Part shown: positions 11,384 through 22,261 of the stretch, one piece after another
Layout of the letters: each line of letters begins with the position of its first letter
How positions within the stretch are numbered: the stretch's first letter is position 1
DNA from: Delphinus delphis
Taxonomy: Eukaryota > Chordata > Mammalia > Artiodactyla > Delphinidae
Assembly: GCF_949987515.2 (NCBI RefSeq)
Contig: NC_082692.2
Coordinates: 87,987,488-88,051,487, forward strand
DNA length: 64,000 nt
Reading direction: 5' to 3'
The notes under the pieces: model-generated
Database searches by the model: none
What the model saw: only the letters and a program-made list of their open reading frames with translations
Told to the model about the DNA's origin: nothing
Program-made: the position numbers and the translations under genes

Positions 11384-12121
11384 GATTAGTAAGTGTTCAT
11401 TTTAAGATTATTATCATTTTGTTTTCCTAGTCTTTCTTTAGCTCAAATATTAAACCTGAGCCTAGGTTAGCTATTTGGAAGTTTTTTCTATCCTCCCATA
11501 TGTTACAATGCTTTGTTTAGAAGTCTGAGATTTTGGTGAGTTTCCTCAGGTATTTTGTCATGTAACAGACTGTGTAACAGAAGTGGAGTGGAGCACGCAT
11601 CTGAAATGGGTACCAACCACAAGTTGATCTATTTGTATGAATAATAGTACAGTTAAAAATAAATAGGCAACCATACTTCTGAAAAACGGAACTACAATTT
11701 CAGGAAGGCAGTGAGTTCATTAGTTTCTTTTAATGATCTAACAAGTAACATTTCACCGGAACGCTAAAAAAGATAATTAAGCTTTTTGCATCACAGCCTG
11801 TATTCTGTTGGTATGATACGTAGCAATCCTACTCACAACAGCAAGACGTTAGAGAGGGATAGTACAGGGGAAAGGATGGGAAGGGAAGACAGCAGGGCAA
11901 TACCTGGAAATCATGTTTGGAAAGAACTGTAAGACAATCTTTTTTCCCCCCAGATGTAAAGCATTTGATTGGAACCAAGTGGTGTGTATATTTCACTGAG
12001 TTCCCAAGGGGACTTGAGGAGATCTCATGAAATTGAGGCTCAAATTGGTACCAGGCAATATCCTCATCTCTTCAGTCATTCTCTATATTGGAATTTTCTC
12101 TGTGCTTCTCACCCCATTCAG
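11384..12121. other. unassigned sequence, no feature seen
   Basis: No exon, RNA or named repeat recognised. Confidence 0.4.
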
Positions 12122-12133
12122 AGTAGCAAATGA

Positions 12134-12501
12134 GGGGCTTCCCTGGTGGCGCAGTGGTTAAGAATCTGCCTGCCAATGCAGGGGATACGGGTTCGAGCCC
12201 TGGTCTGGGAAGATCTCACGTGCTGCAGAGCAACTAAACCTGAGTGCAACTAAGCCCGTGTGCCACAATTACTGAGCCTGCGCTCTAGAACCCGACAGCC
12301 ACAACTACTGAGCCTGCATGCCACAACTACTGAAATCCACACACCTAGAGCCCATGCTCTGCAACAAGAGAAGCCACTGCAATGAGAAGCCCGCGCACCA
12401 CAACAAAGGGTAGCCCCGGCTCGCTGTAACTAGAGAAAGCCCACGTGCCGCAATGAAGACCCAATGCAGTCAAAAATAAATAAATAAATTTATTTTAAAA
12501 A
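12134..12501 (+). mobile_element. CHR-type SINE, long form, 12-bp TSD
   Basis: The head GGGCTTCCCTGGTGGCGCAG begins close to the left border. The B box reads GGTTCGAGCCC. The body carries several 'cacaactactgagcctg' units and ends in (AAATA)n. A perfect 12-bp duplication AGTAGCAAATGA flanks it (12122-12133 and 12502-12513). Confidence 0.95.
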
Positions 12502-12550
12502 AGTAGCAAATGATTAATAGGATTCCATTAAAAGGTCAGTTACCTTTTAG

Positions 12551-12700
12551 AATTATGGTTCTCAAACTTTAATATGCATACAGGTCACCTAAGAATCACC
12601 TTCAAATGCAGTGTGGGACTTGACATTGTGCATTTCTAACTAGCTCTCAGGGGATGTCTGCCATGCTGGGGTCTGCAGACTACACTTTGAGCAGCTGTGC
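12551..12700. mobile_element. MER5A-like hAT relic
   Basis: 'atggttctcaaactttaatatgcatacaggtcacctaagaatcacc' matches the left part of MER5A, and 'ctgcagactacactttgagcagctgtg' its right part. Confidence 0.65.
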
Positions 12701-12895
12701 CAATAGAACTCTCTGGGACAATGAATATTCTGTATCTGTGCTGTCAGATAGGTAGCTACCAGCCACATGTGGCTTTTAAGCACTTAAAATGTAAATAGTG
12801 TGACTGAGAAATTGAACTTCTAATTTTATTACATTTAAACATAAATAGACATGTGGCTTGTGGCTAGTGGCTACCTGATTGGACAGTGCAGCTCT
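12700..12895. mobile_element. hAT-type DNA element relic
   Basis: 'agccacatgtggcttttaagcacttaaaat' and 'gtggctagtggctacctgattggacagtgcag' are hallmarks of a common non-autonomous mammalian DNA transposon that ends in 'ggctaccgtattggacagcgcag'. The exact family is not assigned. Confidence 0.6.
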
Positions 12896-13462
12896 AGGAT
12901 AAGACGAATGTCAACTATAACACTGCCAGTGTCCTCGCCCCCATTAAAGCCTCCAAGAGGTTCCCTCTGTATTTGTAGAATAAAGGAGGAGCTAGTCTAC
13001 AAGACTCAGCTGTCTCCTCAATGGCTTCTTCTCACAATCTGCTTCCCCTTCCCTGTTGCTATCACGCCCTGGGCTTTGTGCATTAGTCCTTCTCTCTGCA
13101 AGCTCCTTTACCCACCGTGTGATTTATGACATCATTTTCCTCTTGGCTGGAACACAACCCCCTTTTCCCCTCTTCCTGAGTTCATTTATACTCAGCTTTG
13201 GGTTTCAGTTCAGAGATGCCTTCCTTGAAATTCCTGCCCAACTGTCCATATTTCTGAATTTCTCTCCTTCATAGCCCAGATCCCTGTTGAGAGTCTGTGC
13301 TTGTTTGTGTGGTGGTTGTTTACAAATATCTGGCTCCTCACTAGGCTGAAATTTTATGAGGACAGGGATTATATTTCTTTCTGTTTATTATTATATTCCC
13401 AGAAATCAGTATAGGAAATGGCATCTAGTAGAGGCTGAACATTTATTTGTTGAATAACGTTT
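12896..13462 (+). mobile_element. L2 LINE 3' fragment
   Basis: Typical L2 3' sequence: 'attaaagcctccaagagg', a C/T-rich middle, 'gaaattttatgaggacaggga' and the terminal 'catttatttgttgaataa'. The open frames 12851-13129 and 13056-13274 lie over it and are not genes. Confidence 0.8.
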
Positions 13463-13484
13463 AATGTATATATTATACACACAC

Positions 13485-13660
13485 AAATTACTTGGGGGTA
13501 CTTGTTAAAAATGCAAACCCTTTTGTCCTACCTCCTCAAATTTCAGTTCACTAAAAGGTCAGGATGAGGGGTAGTGGTCCTCCTTTTTTAACAAGCACTC
13601 AAGCTGCCTGTGATGCAGTTGTTGTCTGTGGGTTCTATTTTGAGAAACAGTGTTCTAGGC
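13485..13660. mobile_element. MER5A-like hAT relic
   Basis: 'acttgggggtacttgttaaaaatgcaaa...' and 'tctattttgagaaacagtgttct' fit a diverged MER5A copy. Confidence 0.55.
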
Positions 13661-14410
13661 AGTTCTAGAGGACAGCTAAGTTTAAGTGTATTTTTGTTTT
13701 CTTTTGCAGTGAACAGTAGTTTCTGTCACTCCCTTTCAAGAACTAAAGGAGAAGCCCTCCTCCCTCCCTCATATGACATACTTAAGCAAAGCTAGAGCAG
13801 AGCTGCGCACAGCTAGAAAGTATTGCTTTCGTAATACAGCCCTGTGGAGTTTCATAATGCATCCAGCAAGCAACTCGTATCCCAATAAAAGAAATTATAT
13901 TAAAGGGCAGTATGTATAGAGTGGCAAAAGAACACAGTATTCCAGTGAATTGAACACAGTTATGATGTAGTTGTTCGAAAACTGCTGCTATTAATAGTAT
14001 ACTAGCAAGTTGTGCTATATTTATTTAAAATAAAAAGGTAACATGCTCAAGTTAAAGGGAAAACACACTGGCTAGCAAAGGTTATTTGCTTTACAGATGC
14101 AAATCATTAGTGTGGAGCTGGAAACTGAGTGAAGGTGACGAAAATAATAAAGGAAAATCCAACATATTTGGACACTCAGCCAACAGGAAGGTGGCCCATC
14201 TCATGTTGAAGGTGAGATGAGAAATGAAAACCTCACTATTCTACCTTCTTGCCTGCATTCCTCTGGTGAGAAAAAGATAATCTTAGAAGAACTAGAATTC
14301 CCCTTTTTTCAGAAGGAGGTAGGGACTACCAAAGAAACGTGATCCTGTTGATATGACAGCGCTTCCTTCTTTGGTTGGTTCAGTTCATTCAATCGATACA
14401 TATTCAGTAG
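13661..14410. other. unassigned sequence, no feature seen
   Basis: No exon, RNA or named repeat recognised. Confidence 0.4.
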
Positions 14411-14640
14411 AAGCATAGCATAGTGATCAAGAATATTCTGTCTGGAGCCAGACTGCCTGGGTTCAAATTCTTTCACCACTTACTAGCATTACCAGTTGGG
14501 AAGGTTGCTTATATATTTGAATGCCCCAACTTTCTTATCTATAAAATGGAGATCATAATAATAATCCCTATTCCATGGGTTGTGGCAGGAGCAAATGATT
14601 AATATATTTTAAAAGCTTAGGACAGTGATGGCATTCTAGG
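14411..14640 (+). mobile_element. MIR SINE relic
   Basis: Well-preserved MIR: 'gcatagcatagtgatcaagaat', 'tggagccagactgcctgggttcaaatt', 'cttactagcattaccag', 'ttatctataaaatggagat'. Confidence 0.9.
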
Positions 14641-14881
14641 TTCTATATTAGTATTAATTTTTTGTGTATATGGGTGTATTTTTTAGTGCAGTTTTGTTTG
14701 AGGAACACTTCAGGGTGAAAACCTACCTTTGTAAAATTTACAATCTAGTGAGAGATGAGACAGTCCACAATAAACATAACATATCAGTAAATTATAATAA
14801 TAACAGTAATAACCAGTAAGTAATAGAGTATGCTATGAAATACAAATGGACTGTAGAAAAAATAGCATTAAGAAAAGAGCT

Positions 14882-15055
14882 GGGGACTTCTCTGGTGGTC
14901 CAGTGGTTAAGACTTCACCTTCCAATGCAGGGGGTGCGGGTTCGATCCCTGGTTGGGAAGCTAAGATCACACATGCCTCATGGCCAAAAAACCAAAACAT
15001 AAAATAAATAGAAGCAATACTGTAACAAATTCAGTAAAGACTTAAAAAAAAAAAA
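14882..15055 (+). mobile_element. Short CHR-type SINE
   Basis: Head GGGACTTCTCTGGTGGTCCAG with B box GGTTCGATCCC, a short body with 'catggccaaaaaaccaaaac', and a tail ending 'agtaaagactt' plus A12. This is the short SINE form also present at 55702-55829. A convincing target-site duplication was not found. Confidence 0.88.
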
Positions 15056-15074
15056 CAGAGTGGAGTTTGGGCCC

Positions 15075-15195
15075 TGAGAATAGTTATTGTTATTCCCCAA
15101 AGGACAGAGAGGTTCAGCAGTTTTCCCAAGGTCACACAGCTAGCATGTGAATTCTGACTCCAGAGACCATGACCACAGTCACCTGATAGGTCATG
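15075..15195 (-). mobile_element. MIR SINE relic
   Basis: 'aaaggacagagaggttcagcagttttcccaaggtcacacagctagcatgtgaattctgactcc' is the reverse complement of the MIR core and head. Confidence 0.85.
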
Positions 15196-15440
15196 GTACA
15201 TCCCACAGAACTTTGCCATTTGGAGGAGGAGGAGGTGGAATGAACCATGCACGTCAGGAGAGGAGGGACTGCAGGCCAAGGGGACAGCTACTACAAAGGC
15301 ATTAACTTGGGTCCATCACGGCACGTTGGAGGAATTGCAGTGGATTTGTTGCGACCAGAGTAAAGTTAAGGAGTGGGAGGTAGTTGGGTCAGATAGATAA
15401 TGAGAGGATGCAATTCACGTAGACCTCTGCAAGAATTAGG

Positions 15441-16039
15441 CTCTTACTTAAAGTGAGATGTATGTTTATTGAAAGTTTTTTCTTTTTTTAGCAAATGATT
15501 GTCATAGGAAAATATCAAATATAATAAGTGTATATTAAAAAAACAAGATGCAGACGATTATATATACAATTCTAGAAAATAAATTCTGGAGAGAAATACA
15601 ATACACTGTTAACAGTAATAACTATCTTGTGTTTGGAACATGGCAGGCTTTTATTTCCTTAATACCTTTCAGTATTTTCCAAATAATTTAAAATGATATG
15701 CATCATATAGTCAGAGAAATAGAATATTATTTTCTAAAATACAGGTGGCTGCTAAGCAACCAGAAGTGAAATATTAACATCTGATAATATAATTATCAGG
15801 TACTTGGCCACTTTACTGATGGTCGCCAAAGAAAACTTTTTACTGTGTCGAGGCAAGCTGATTAAGTTTTCTTTACTCAATTACAGAAAAAACACTTCAC
15901 CTATATTATCCAGAAAAATAGGTTTATGTAGACTTGACTCTAGGACAGATATAATTTATTCTCTCCTTCATCTGAGGTGTTTTTGTGTCGTGTTTATAAA
16001 CCTGGTATTAAATTTGTTCATTTTAAATTTAGTAGAGTT
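15441..16039. other. unassigned sequence, no feature seen
   Basis: AT-rich. A 79-codon open frame at 15804-16043 has no recognisable domain. Confidence 0.4.
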
Positions 16040-16050
16040 TTAGATAGTCT
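16040..16050. repeat. Left TSD of the UBE2Q1 retrocopy
   Basis: TTAGATAGTCT, found again at 18176-18186 on the far side of the retrocopy. Confidence 0.75.
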
Positions 16051-18175
16051 TTTTTTTCCAAGTTAACAAACTGTAATTGTGTTCCCAAAGATACATTTTT
16101 TTTTCATAAACATCCATCATACACTGTAACCAAAAAAAGCAGTGTACATGAAATAAGGGAAAATAAATTAAAAATCCATAGCATAGGTAAGGAGGCTCTC
16201 GTCTGGAGCACAGCTGAGTTTCCAGCCGTATAATGAGGCTCGAAAGTTTCTTTTATAAGAATGCCTGCTAGCAAAGGTTCCAGCCAGGTGGCTGGTTGGT
16301 CTGTAAGTCAGTCTTGAGTACTTGAAACAGTTCTGTGTCTGTTTTTTTTTTTTTTCCTTAGCGTTTAGAATAGCCATCATTGTCCTGCAATAGGCAGAGC
16401 GATCATGTCCAGGAAAAGTGAGGGAGGGAACCACAGAGGCAGAGGGAGATCCAAATACAGCATTCAAAGGTAACTGGTCCAGAGGCTTCCCTGGGGCTTC
16501 CCTGGTGGCACAGTGGTTGAGAGTCCGCCTGCCGATGCAGGGGATGGGGGTTCGTGCCCTGGTCCGGGAGGGTCCCACATGCTGCGGAGCGGCCGAGCCC
16601 GTGAGCCATGGCCGCTGAGCCTGCGCATCCAGAGCCTGTACTCCGCAACGGCAGAGGCCACAACAGTGAGAGGCCCGCGTAGGGCAAAAAAAAAAAAAAA
16701 AAAAAAGGTAATTGGTCTAGTGATGCCTAGGGAAGGAGGAAGGGGATGGCATTCCCGGGTTAGCCATCTTCCTTCGGGGGTGTGTACCAGCCGTTTTTTT
16801 CATGGATCTGCACCAAGGACTTGTAGGCCTGCTGTGCTCTTGTCGGGCTGTACTGAGATTTGTTGGCTCCAAACTGCGCTCGTGCTTTTCCCTTCACCCG
16901 TGTGGCACTGATCTGCATGATCTACTGAGTAGGCACTGCTCCAGCCCTGCTTGGTGAGAAGTTCCATGCAGATGGCACCTCCGCCCAGAACATACCCTCG
17001 GAGAGGACTGGAGACACAACCCTGACAAACGGCACGTCAAAGGGAAAGTTATCTGTAAAAGAAGAGTTAAGTAGGATGAAGTCGGCTCCTTTCTCTGAGG
17101 ATCTGGAGATGGTTGTGCAAAGCACTGTCCTGGTCAACTTTGAGGAGTTTGACATTCCAATCATACAGGCTGTCATTCACGAGTTCGACTGTATAGTTTC
17201 TGCCTTTGAACCTCAGTGACCAGTATATATCCCTGAGCTCCTTCATCACCTGGTCAGTAGCCTGCGCCGAGCCAGACACCGCACCATTTAAGTAATCTTG
17301 CCTCTGGGTCTTTTTAATTTTCTTTGGTACGGCCAAGTTTTCTTTTCCAATGCCGTCATCTTCAGATTTCTTGCCCTCAGCTGGCGCTTCTTCTCTCATT
17401 TATTTCATAGTGATCTAGGTCTTCTGTGTCCTCAGGCATCTCTTCATCTTCACTTTCCGAAGATACATCTTCCTGTGTACACTGCTCTTCTGGCAAGGGC
17501 TGATCCAACATCTCCACATCTGGATGCTGAGGGAGGTTACAGAGTTTACACAGGTCGGAGATGATCCTCTTCAGATGCTGCAACAGCAGAGTATTCCCCT
17601 TCTTTATGTCCACCAGCCTCTCCAAGAGAGCAGCCAAGTTAGCGTCACTGGACTCCGCTGACCAGATGGGGGGCACAGCTGGGTATGACTCCGTGATGTT
17701 GCAGTGGATGCAGACGGGATCCCCAGGCACCGACCCCTGTGGGGAGAGATGCAGTCCGGGCGCGGCCCTCGTCCCGGCCCCTCTGGCCTCAGCCAGCGGG
17801 AACTCGCATCTCAGCTGGTCCAGGAAGGCGCAGGCAATGCGGAAGCGCTCGAGGCCGCGGGGGAGAAGGAACTGGAGCAGCTTCAGCTCCTCACCCAGGC
17901 AGGGCCCCGGCTCCGGGCCCCGCCCCCATCCCGGGACTGTCCCCCTCCCCCCGGCCCCCCCAGCTGCTGCCGCGGCCCTGGCTGCTGCTGCTGCCCCAGG
18001 GCCGGCGGGCAGGAGCCTCCGGCCTCCGCTCCAGGCTCCACTGTCGCCCCCGCCGTCCACACTTCCTGATCCCCCCTTCGACAAGATGGCGCCACCGCCA
18101 CCTCCGGGACAGGCCCCCCCGCAGCTGCCGGAAGCCAGGCGCCCCTCCTGCTCCTCCTCGGCAGCCCCGCCTCCC
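16051..18175 (-). pseudogene. UBE2Q1: Processed pseudogene (retrocopy) of UBE2Q1
   Basis: An intronless, minus-strand copy of the mRNA for the ubiquitin-conjugating enzyme E2 Q1. The translated pieces match the family in order: a Gln/Gly-rich N-terminus, HCNITESYPAVPPIWS, LERLVDIKKGNTLLLQHLK, an acidic stretch [38 protein letters not shown], and the E2 core with GGAICMELL, whose Cys codon (the active-site position) is still visible near 16960-16970. The stop codon after the C-terminal PPKEDG lies at 16760-16762. Reading frames change near 17940, 17395, 17085 and 16990, so no full protein is possible, and no start ATG is evident at the expected place. The 5' UTR and first-exon part (17750-18175) are CpG-rich. 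The 3' UTR runs to about 16059 and ends in a short A tract (16051-16058 read on the minus strand). An 11-bp TSD brackets it. A CHR SINE has inserted in its 3' UTR. Confidence 0.93.
16483..16703 (+). mobile_element. CHR-type SINE inside the UBE2Q1 retrocopy 3' UTR
   Basis: Head GGGCTTCCCTGGTGGCACAG, B box GGTTCGTGCCC, the GC-rich body typical of the younger CHR subtype ('gcggccgagcccgtgagccatggccgctgagcctgcgc') and a long A tail (16686-16703). A 17-bp duplication with two transitions flanks it (16466-16482 and 16704-16720). Its 5' end carries an extra partial head (AGGCTTCCCTG directly before GGGCTTCCCTGG). Confidence 0.93.
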
Positions 18176-18495
18176 TTAGATAGTCTCTTATACTTCCTGT
18201 GAAGTTTGGAAGATTATAAATTTAGGTTGAACTGATAAAATATTTTGGCCTGCAGGAAAAATATTATAATTCTATTATATCTTTGAAATGTTAATTTTAC
18301 ATTGGGATTTGGATAAACTATAATTATGTCAAAATGATACTCACTTTTACAAGAAAATTATATGAATAGAAGATTTAGACATGTATTTTGCATATGCTTT
18401 TATAATTATTCTGTTCCTGCGATAAATTCTTCTTTTTGTACACATTACAGAATAACTGAGTGTTTCAGTTCAAATAAAGGAAAATTGTGTTTAAG

Positions 18496-18510
18496 AAAAA
18501 TATTTTCTCT
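18496..18510. repeat. Left TSD of 5'-inverted L1
   Basis: AAAAATATTTTCTCT, repeated exactly at 18781-18795. Confidence 0.9.
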
Positions 18511-18780
18511 GGATAAATGCCCAGAAGTGGGATAACGGGATCATATGGTAGTTCTAGTCTAAATTTTTTGGGTGGAACCTCCATACTGACTTTCATAGTG
18601 GCTGCACCAATTTATATTCCCACCAACCTCATCCTCACCAACACTTGTTATTTCTTGTCTTGTGAGCACATTGTAGGGTATACAGAAGTAGAAGTATAAT
18701 GCTGTGCACATGAAACTCATATAATGTTATAAATCAGTGTTACCTCAATAAACAAATTAATTAATTTTTAAAAAGACAAA
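18511..18780 (+). mobile_element. L1 insertion with 5' inversion
   Basis: 18511 to about 18660 is L1 ORF2-end sequence on the minus strand ('ccagaagtgggataacgggatcatatggtagttct', 'tagtggctgcaccaa', 'aacacttgttatttcttgtctt'). From about 18661 the sequence switches to L1 3'-end sequence on the plus strand ('catgaaactcatataatgttataaatcagtgttacctcaataaa') with an A-rich tail. One perfect 15-bp TSD encloses both parts, so this is a single event of the twin-priming type. The inverted part also lacks a short internal segment (around 'ccaccaacctcatcctcaccaac'). Confidence 0.9.
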
Positions 18781-18795
18781 AAAAATATTTTCTCT

Positions 18796-20036
18796 ATTTC
18801 TTATCCTTTAAATTGACACCATAGATACTGTATCCTTTAGGAAGCTCTCTGTGGTCAGAGACCATTAACTCAATTAAAATTAGATTAAGGAATAAATGGA
18901 AATTGTCAACACATATAAATATCCAGAGCTAGATTAATTTTCAAGTATAGTTGGGTTCAGAGACTGAGCCACATCCTCAGGATTTGTTTCTTTCTGTTTC
19001 TTGACTCTATTTTCAACTTGGTTGGCTTAAGTCTAGGTAGTACTAGATTTCTCCTTGTGTCAGGAAGATGTCGGAAAGCAGCTTAAACTTCCCATTCTTC
19101 TAGTAAGAGACTATAAGGAAACAGTGAAATTCTTTTCTGGTAGCTTTTCCAGAAGTCCTGAAATTTATTGTGATTGGCCAAACTAAAATCTTATGTCCAT
19201 AACTGAATCAAATTACAGTGACCAGAAAAATGCCAAGACTTGGTTTACTCCAGAAACTCCTTCCTAAAGATATGGAATGAAGGTGGATCTTCGATTAAAA
19301 ATCAGGGAGACAAATGCTGGGGCGGTAAACATGAAACATCCATAGTATAAACGTTTCTGGAAAAGCCTTTATTAAGGGAAATAGTAATTTCTGCTGTTAA
19401 CAAACAAGTTCAAAAATCTCACTGGCTTACAACGACAAATACCTTCTTTGCTTTCAAGTCGTGGGTCGGCTCTGCATTTCTCTAATTAGTTAATAGTCAC
19501 GTGAGGCATGTTTCTCTAATGGCAAATGGCATGAAAACAAAAAAGGTGAGCAGAGTTATGAAATGCCTTTAAAGGCTTCAGCTTGTGTCTAGGGCCCATC
19601 ACTTTAATCCACATGCTATTGGACAAACAAGTCATGCGGCTAAACTCAACATCAGTTGAATGAGGAAACATATTCATTAGTGCGAGGTAATGCAAAGTCC
19701 TGTGACAAATGGTATGGAGTAATTCGAATACAGGACAGAAGTGAAGAATTAAGAGCAATGAACCTATTTACCAGAGGACGTTTCTAGTGCTCACTTGATG
19801 ACAAAGTTAGCTGTCAGAAGAATTTTCTCCAATTCACGTCTCCATAGAGTTTATTATTAAGATCCAAGAAGATAGTGTTCATCACCATTACATTTCTGTT
19901 CAGATTAAATTATACACGAATATCTGTATATAAATTTGCTTTATAACAGATAAGTAACCAAAACAGTAACAAATGTAATTTATTTTTAAATTATTATTGA
20001 CATTTTCCCATATTATAGTTTTTGAGTACCAAACTT
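18796..20036. other. unassigned sequence, no feature seen
   Basis: No exon, RNA or named repeat recognised; the longest open frame is 80 codons and has no domain. Confidence 0.4.
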
Positions 20037-20050
20037 TATTGAAATCTTTT

Positions 20051-20252
20051 TTTTTTTTTTTCGGTACGCGGGCCTCCCACCACCACGGCCTCTCCTGCTG
20101 CGGAGCACAGGCCCCAGACGCGCAGGCCCAGCGGCCATGGCCCACGGGCCCAGCCGCTCCGCGGCATGCGGGATCCTCCCGGACCGGGGCACGAACCCGC
20201 GTCCCCTGCATCGGCAGGCAGACTCCCAACCACTGAGCCACCAGGGAAGCCC
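20051..20252 (-). mobile_element. CHR-type SINE, 14-bp TSD
   Basis: Minus-strand copy: the T run at the left is the A tail, and the head ends 'gccaccagggaagccc' at the right. The GC-rich body has 'gcccagcggccatggcccacgggcccagccgctccgcggcatgcggga'. A perfect 14-bp TSD TATTGAAATCTTTT lies at 20037-20050 and 20253-20266. Many CpGs are preserved, which suggests it is among the youngest insertions here. Confidence 0.96.
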
Positions 20253-20266
20253 TATTGAAATCTTTT

Positions 20267-20960
20267 ATACTAGTTCCGGAAGAATTCTGATATCAATTTC
20301 AGGTTTCCAGTTAAGATTTTTATACTATCTTTGGTTTATTCCTGTGGAGTATATTTTCTAAATCCCCACAAAGGAAAGTTAGGTCAAATCACCATTAATT
20401 CTGAATATGCTTGTGTTTGGTTAGTGTCATAACTTTAATATGAGCTAAGTGTATTTTTATGCAGTAATTTGGTAAATCATCTCAGTAGATGATAGCAAAT
20501 TACCCACCTTTTTTCTGCCTGATGTATAATATGTTCTAGTTGAGTAATTAGGTATTAGTTAGACACAGCTGCAGCTTGTGTTCGACAAGTACTTTTTCAG
20601 TCACACATTTATCTCTCTCTTTGTGGATGAATTGGCAACATGCCTCATACGGGTCTTTAATGTACTGTTTTTATGCAGCTATAGGCTGCTGTCCAAAGGG
20701 TTTATGTATACAGTTTGATATATACGTAATACCATCTTTGAAGAAGAGGACAACTTTTTCTTAAAAATCATACATGGTAATATTGATATATTATTATTTT
20801 TTATATAATAAAATATTTTTAATCTTTCAATCATCCCTACATAATTCTTTCTTTTAGGCTGTCCTTTCCAACTGTGAGAGTTTAAGGGTTATATTTCATG
20901 ACTTTGCAGATACCATTTGCCTATGCATAATTAGTATGTCTGAAATGCTGGAGACTGTGC
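20267..20960. other. unassigned sequence, no feature seen
   Basis: AT-rich, nothing recognised. Confidence 0.4.
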
Positions 20961-20974
20961 CATTGGCTGGAATG

Positions 20975-21250
20975 CCATTGTGCTACAGTGGTGCTCCTTT
21001 AAAGTGGCATATGTCAACCTGGGCATAACTGAAATTTTGGGCCAGCAGATAATTTGTTGCAGGAGGCTGTCCCGTGCTTTGTGGGATGTTTAACAGCACC
21101 CTGGCCTCTACCCACAAGATGTCTGTAGTACTCTGCCCTACCCCAGGTTGTGTCAATCCAGAATGCCTCCAGACATTTCCAAATGTCCCCAGAGGGGCAA
21201 AATTGCCCCCACTGAGTGCTACCGCTTTAAAGTAATTTCTAATTAATGGT
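20975..21250. mobile_element. hAT-type non-autonomous DNA element relic
   Basis: 'aattttgggccagcagataatttgttgcaggaggctgtcccgtgctttgtgggatgtttaacagcaccctggcctctacccacaagatg' and 'aatgtccccagaggggcaaaattgcccccactgag' match a common mammalian hAT-derived element. The minus-strand 90-codon open frame here is not a gene. Confidence 0.7.
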
Positions 21251-21260
21251 GACATATATT

Positions 21261-21905
21261 ATAGCAACCTCTCCCTCCTATCTATCATACTTAAAAGTGT
21301 TGGCCTGAAAATTGATAAAGGAATGAGGAAGAATGAGGCTAATATGTCTCATTTAACATAAATCTCTGAATTTGGACAATAGTGAATTACATGTTAGAAA
21401 AAATTGTTTACATTCTTTTATTCAGGTTTTTCATGTAGACCTTTATAGGATAGGAAGGTTCTGGTCTACCAGTTTTCTCTTTCCTTTCATTAGAAATGTC
21501 TCTCTCCATTGTTATTTGTTGTTATTATTGTTCCCTTAATGGCTATTAATTTAAAAGGTTTCATTTATTCATTTTCTTTGCTGTGCAAAATATTTTAGAA
21601 TAGATGTTGTAAGTGAATTCCATTATGTCTATGAAAACTTACTCTGAGTAGGTGGTTTCTGTAAATTAGGAGGGTCTGGGGAGTAAGATTTTTTTACATT
21701 TGCAGAGAGAATGATTTGGGGTTAATTGAACATAGTTATTAAACAGTCTCACTCCTTCAGTGTGCATGTTGACAGGGATAACAGATGAGGTTTCATATCT
21801 CATTTCTCTGCAAGAATACTTTGCCTTCTAAGTTCACGATTTTTGGAATCTAAAACAATTTCATGAGGCTTGAATTCTGGGCTCTCGAACTTAAATTCTA
21901 GGGAA
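21261..21905. other. unassigned sequence, no feature seen
   Basis: No exon or named repeat recognised. Confidence 0.4.
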
Positions 21906-21909
21906 AATC

Positions 21910-22085
21910 CAATCTAGCAGAAAGAACATGGGTTTTGATTAAACAGAACTGGATTCCAGTTCCAACCCCTAAGTACTTGCTGTGCAAGTTTGGCTAAGTT
22001 ACTCAAAATCTCTGAAACTGTTTCCTCGTCAGTGAATGGAGATAATACATGTTATTGCTGAGAATGGGGCAGGAATGAGTTGGTG
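21910..22085 (+). mobile_element. MIR SINE relic
   Basis: 'cagaaagaacatgggttttg...gaactggattccagttcc', 'gctgtgcaagtttggctaagttactcaaaatctctgaaactgtttcctcgtcagtgaatgg'. Confidence 0.8.
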
Positions 22086-22261
22086 GTGGGAAGGTTACTG
22101 CATTTATTCTCTCCACTTTCTTTTATCCTATTCTTTATATTTAGCATCAACTGTTTTACTGAAAACTCCTCTCACAGAGTCTCCCAAAACCTACTTGCTG
22201 ATAAATCCAAAGGACTCCTGGTAGTCCTATTTTTAATCAACTGCTCTTTTGCTTTAAAAAA

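Larger units (their letters stand above)
14700..15440. repeat. Old interspersed repeat pieces, family not assigned
   Basis: Segments such as 'tacaatctagtgagagatgagacagtccacaataaac' and, further on, 'ggggacagctactacaaaggcattaac' belong to a widespread old mammalian repeat. It is interrupted by the SINE at 14882-15055 and a minus-strand MIR at 15075-15195. Related pieces lie near 23060-23300 and 49810-50110. Confidence 0.45.

Noticed and set aside
16341..16358. A tract on the minus strand as the poly(A) end of the UBE2Q1 retrocopy
   Set aside because: The matching TSD lies farther left at 16040-16050, and the sequence between looks like continued 3' UTR; the tract is probably internal.
17377..18084. 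235-codon minus-strand open frame as a live UBE2Q-like gene
   Set aside because: It ends at a frameshift within the UBE2Q1-like sequence, has no introns, and the E2 core lies in other frames; it is part of the retro-pseudogene.
17561..18202. 213-codon plus-strand open frame rich in Pro/Ala/Ser, with further overlapping plus-strand frames
   Set aside because: It lies antisense to the CpG-rich UBE2Q1 retrocopy; the long frame follows from high GC content and the sense coding constraint of the parent gene.
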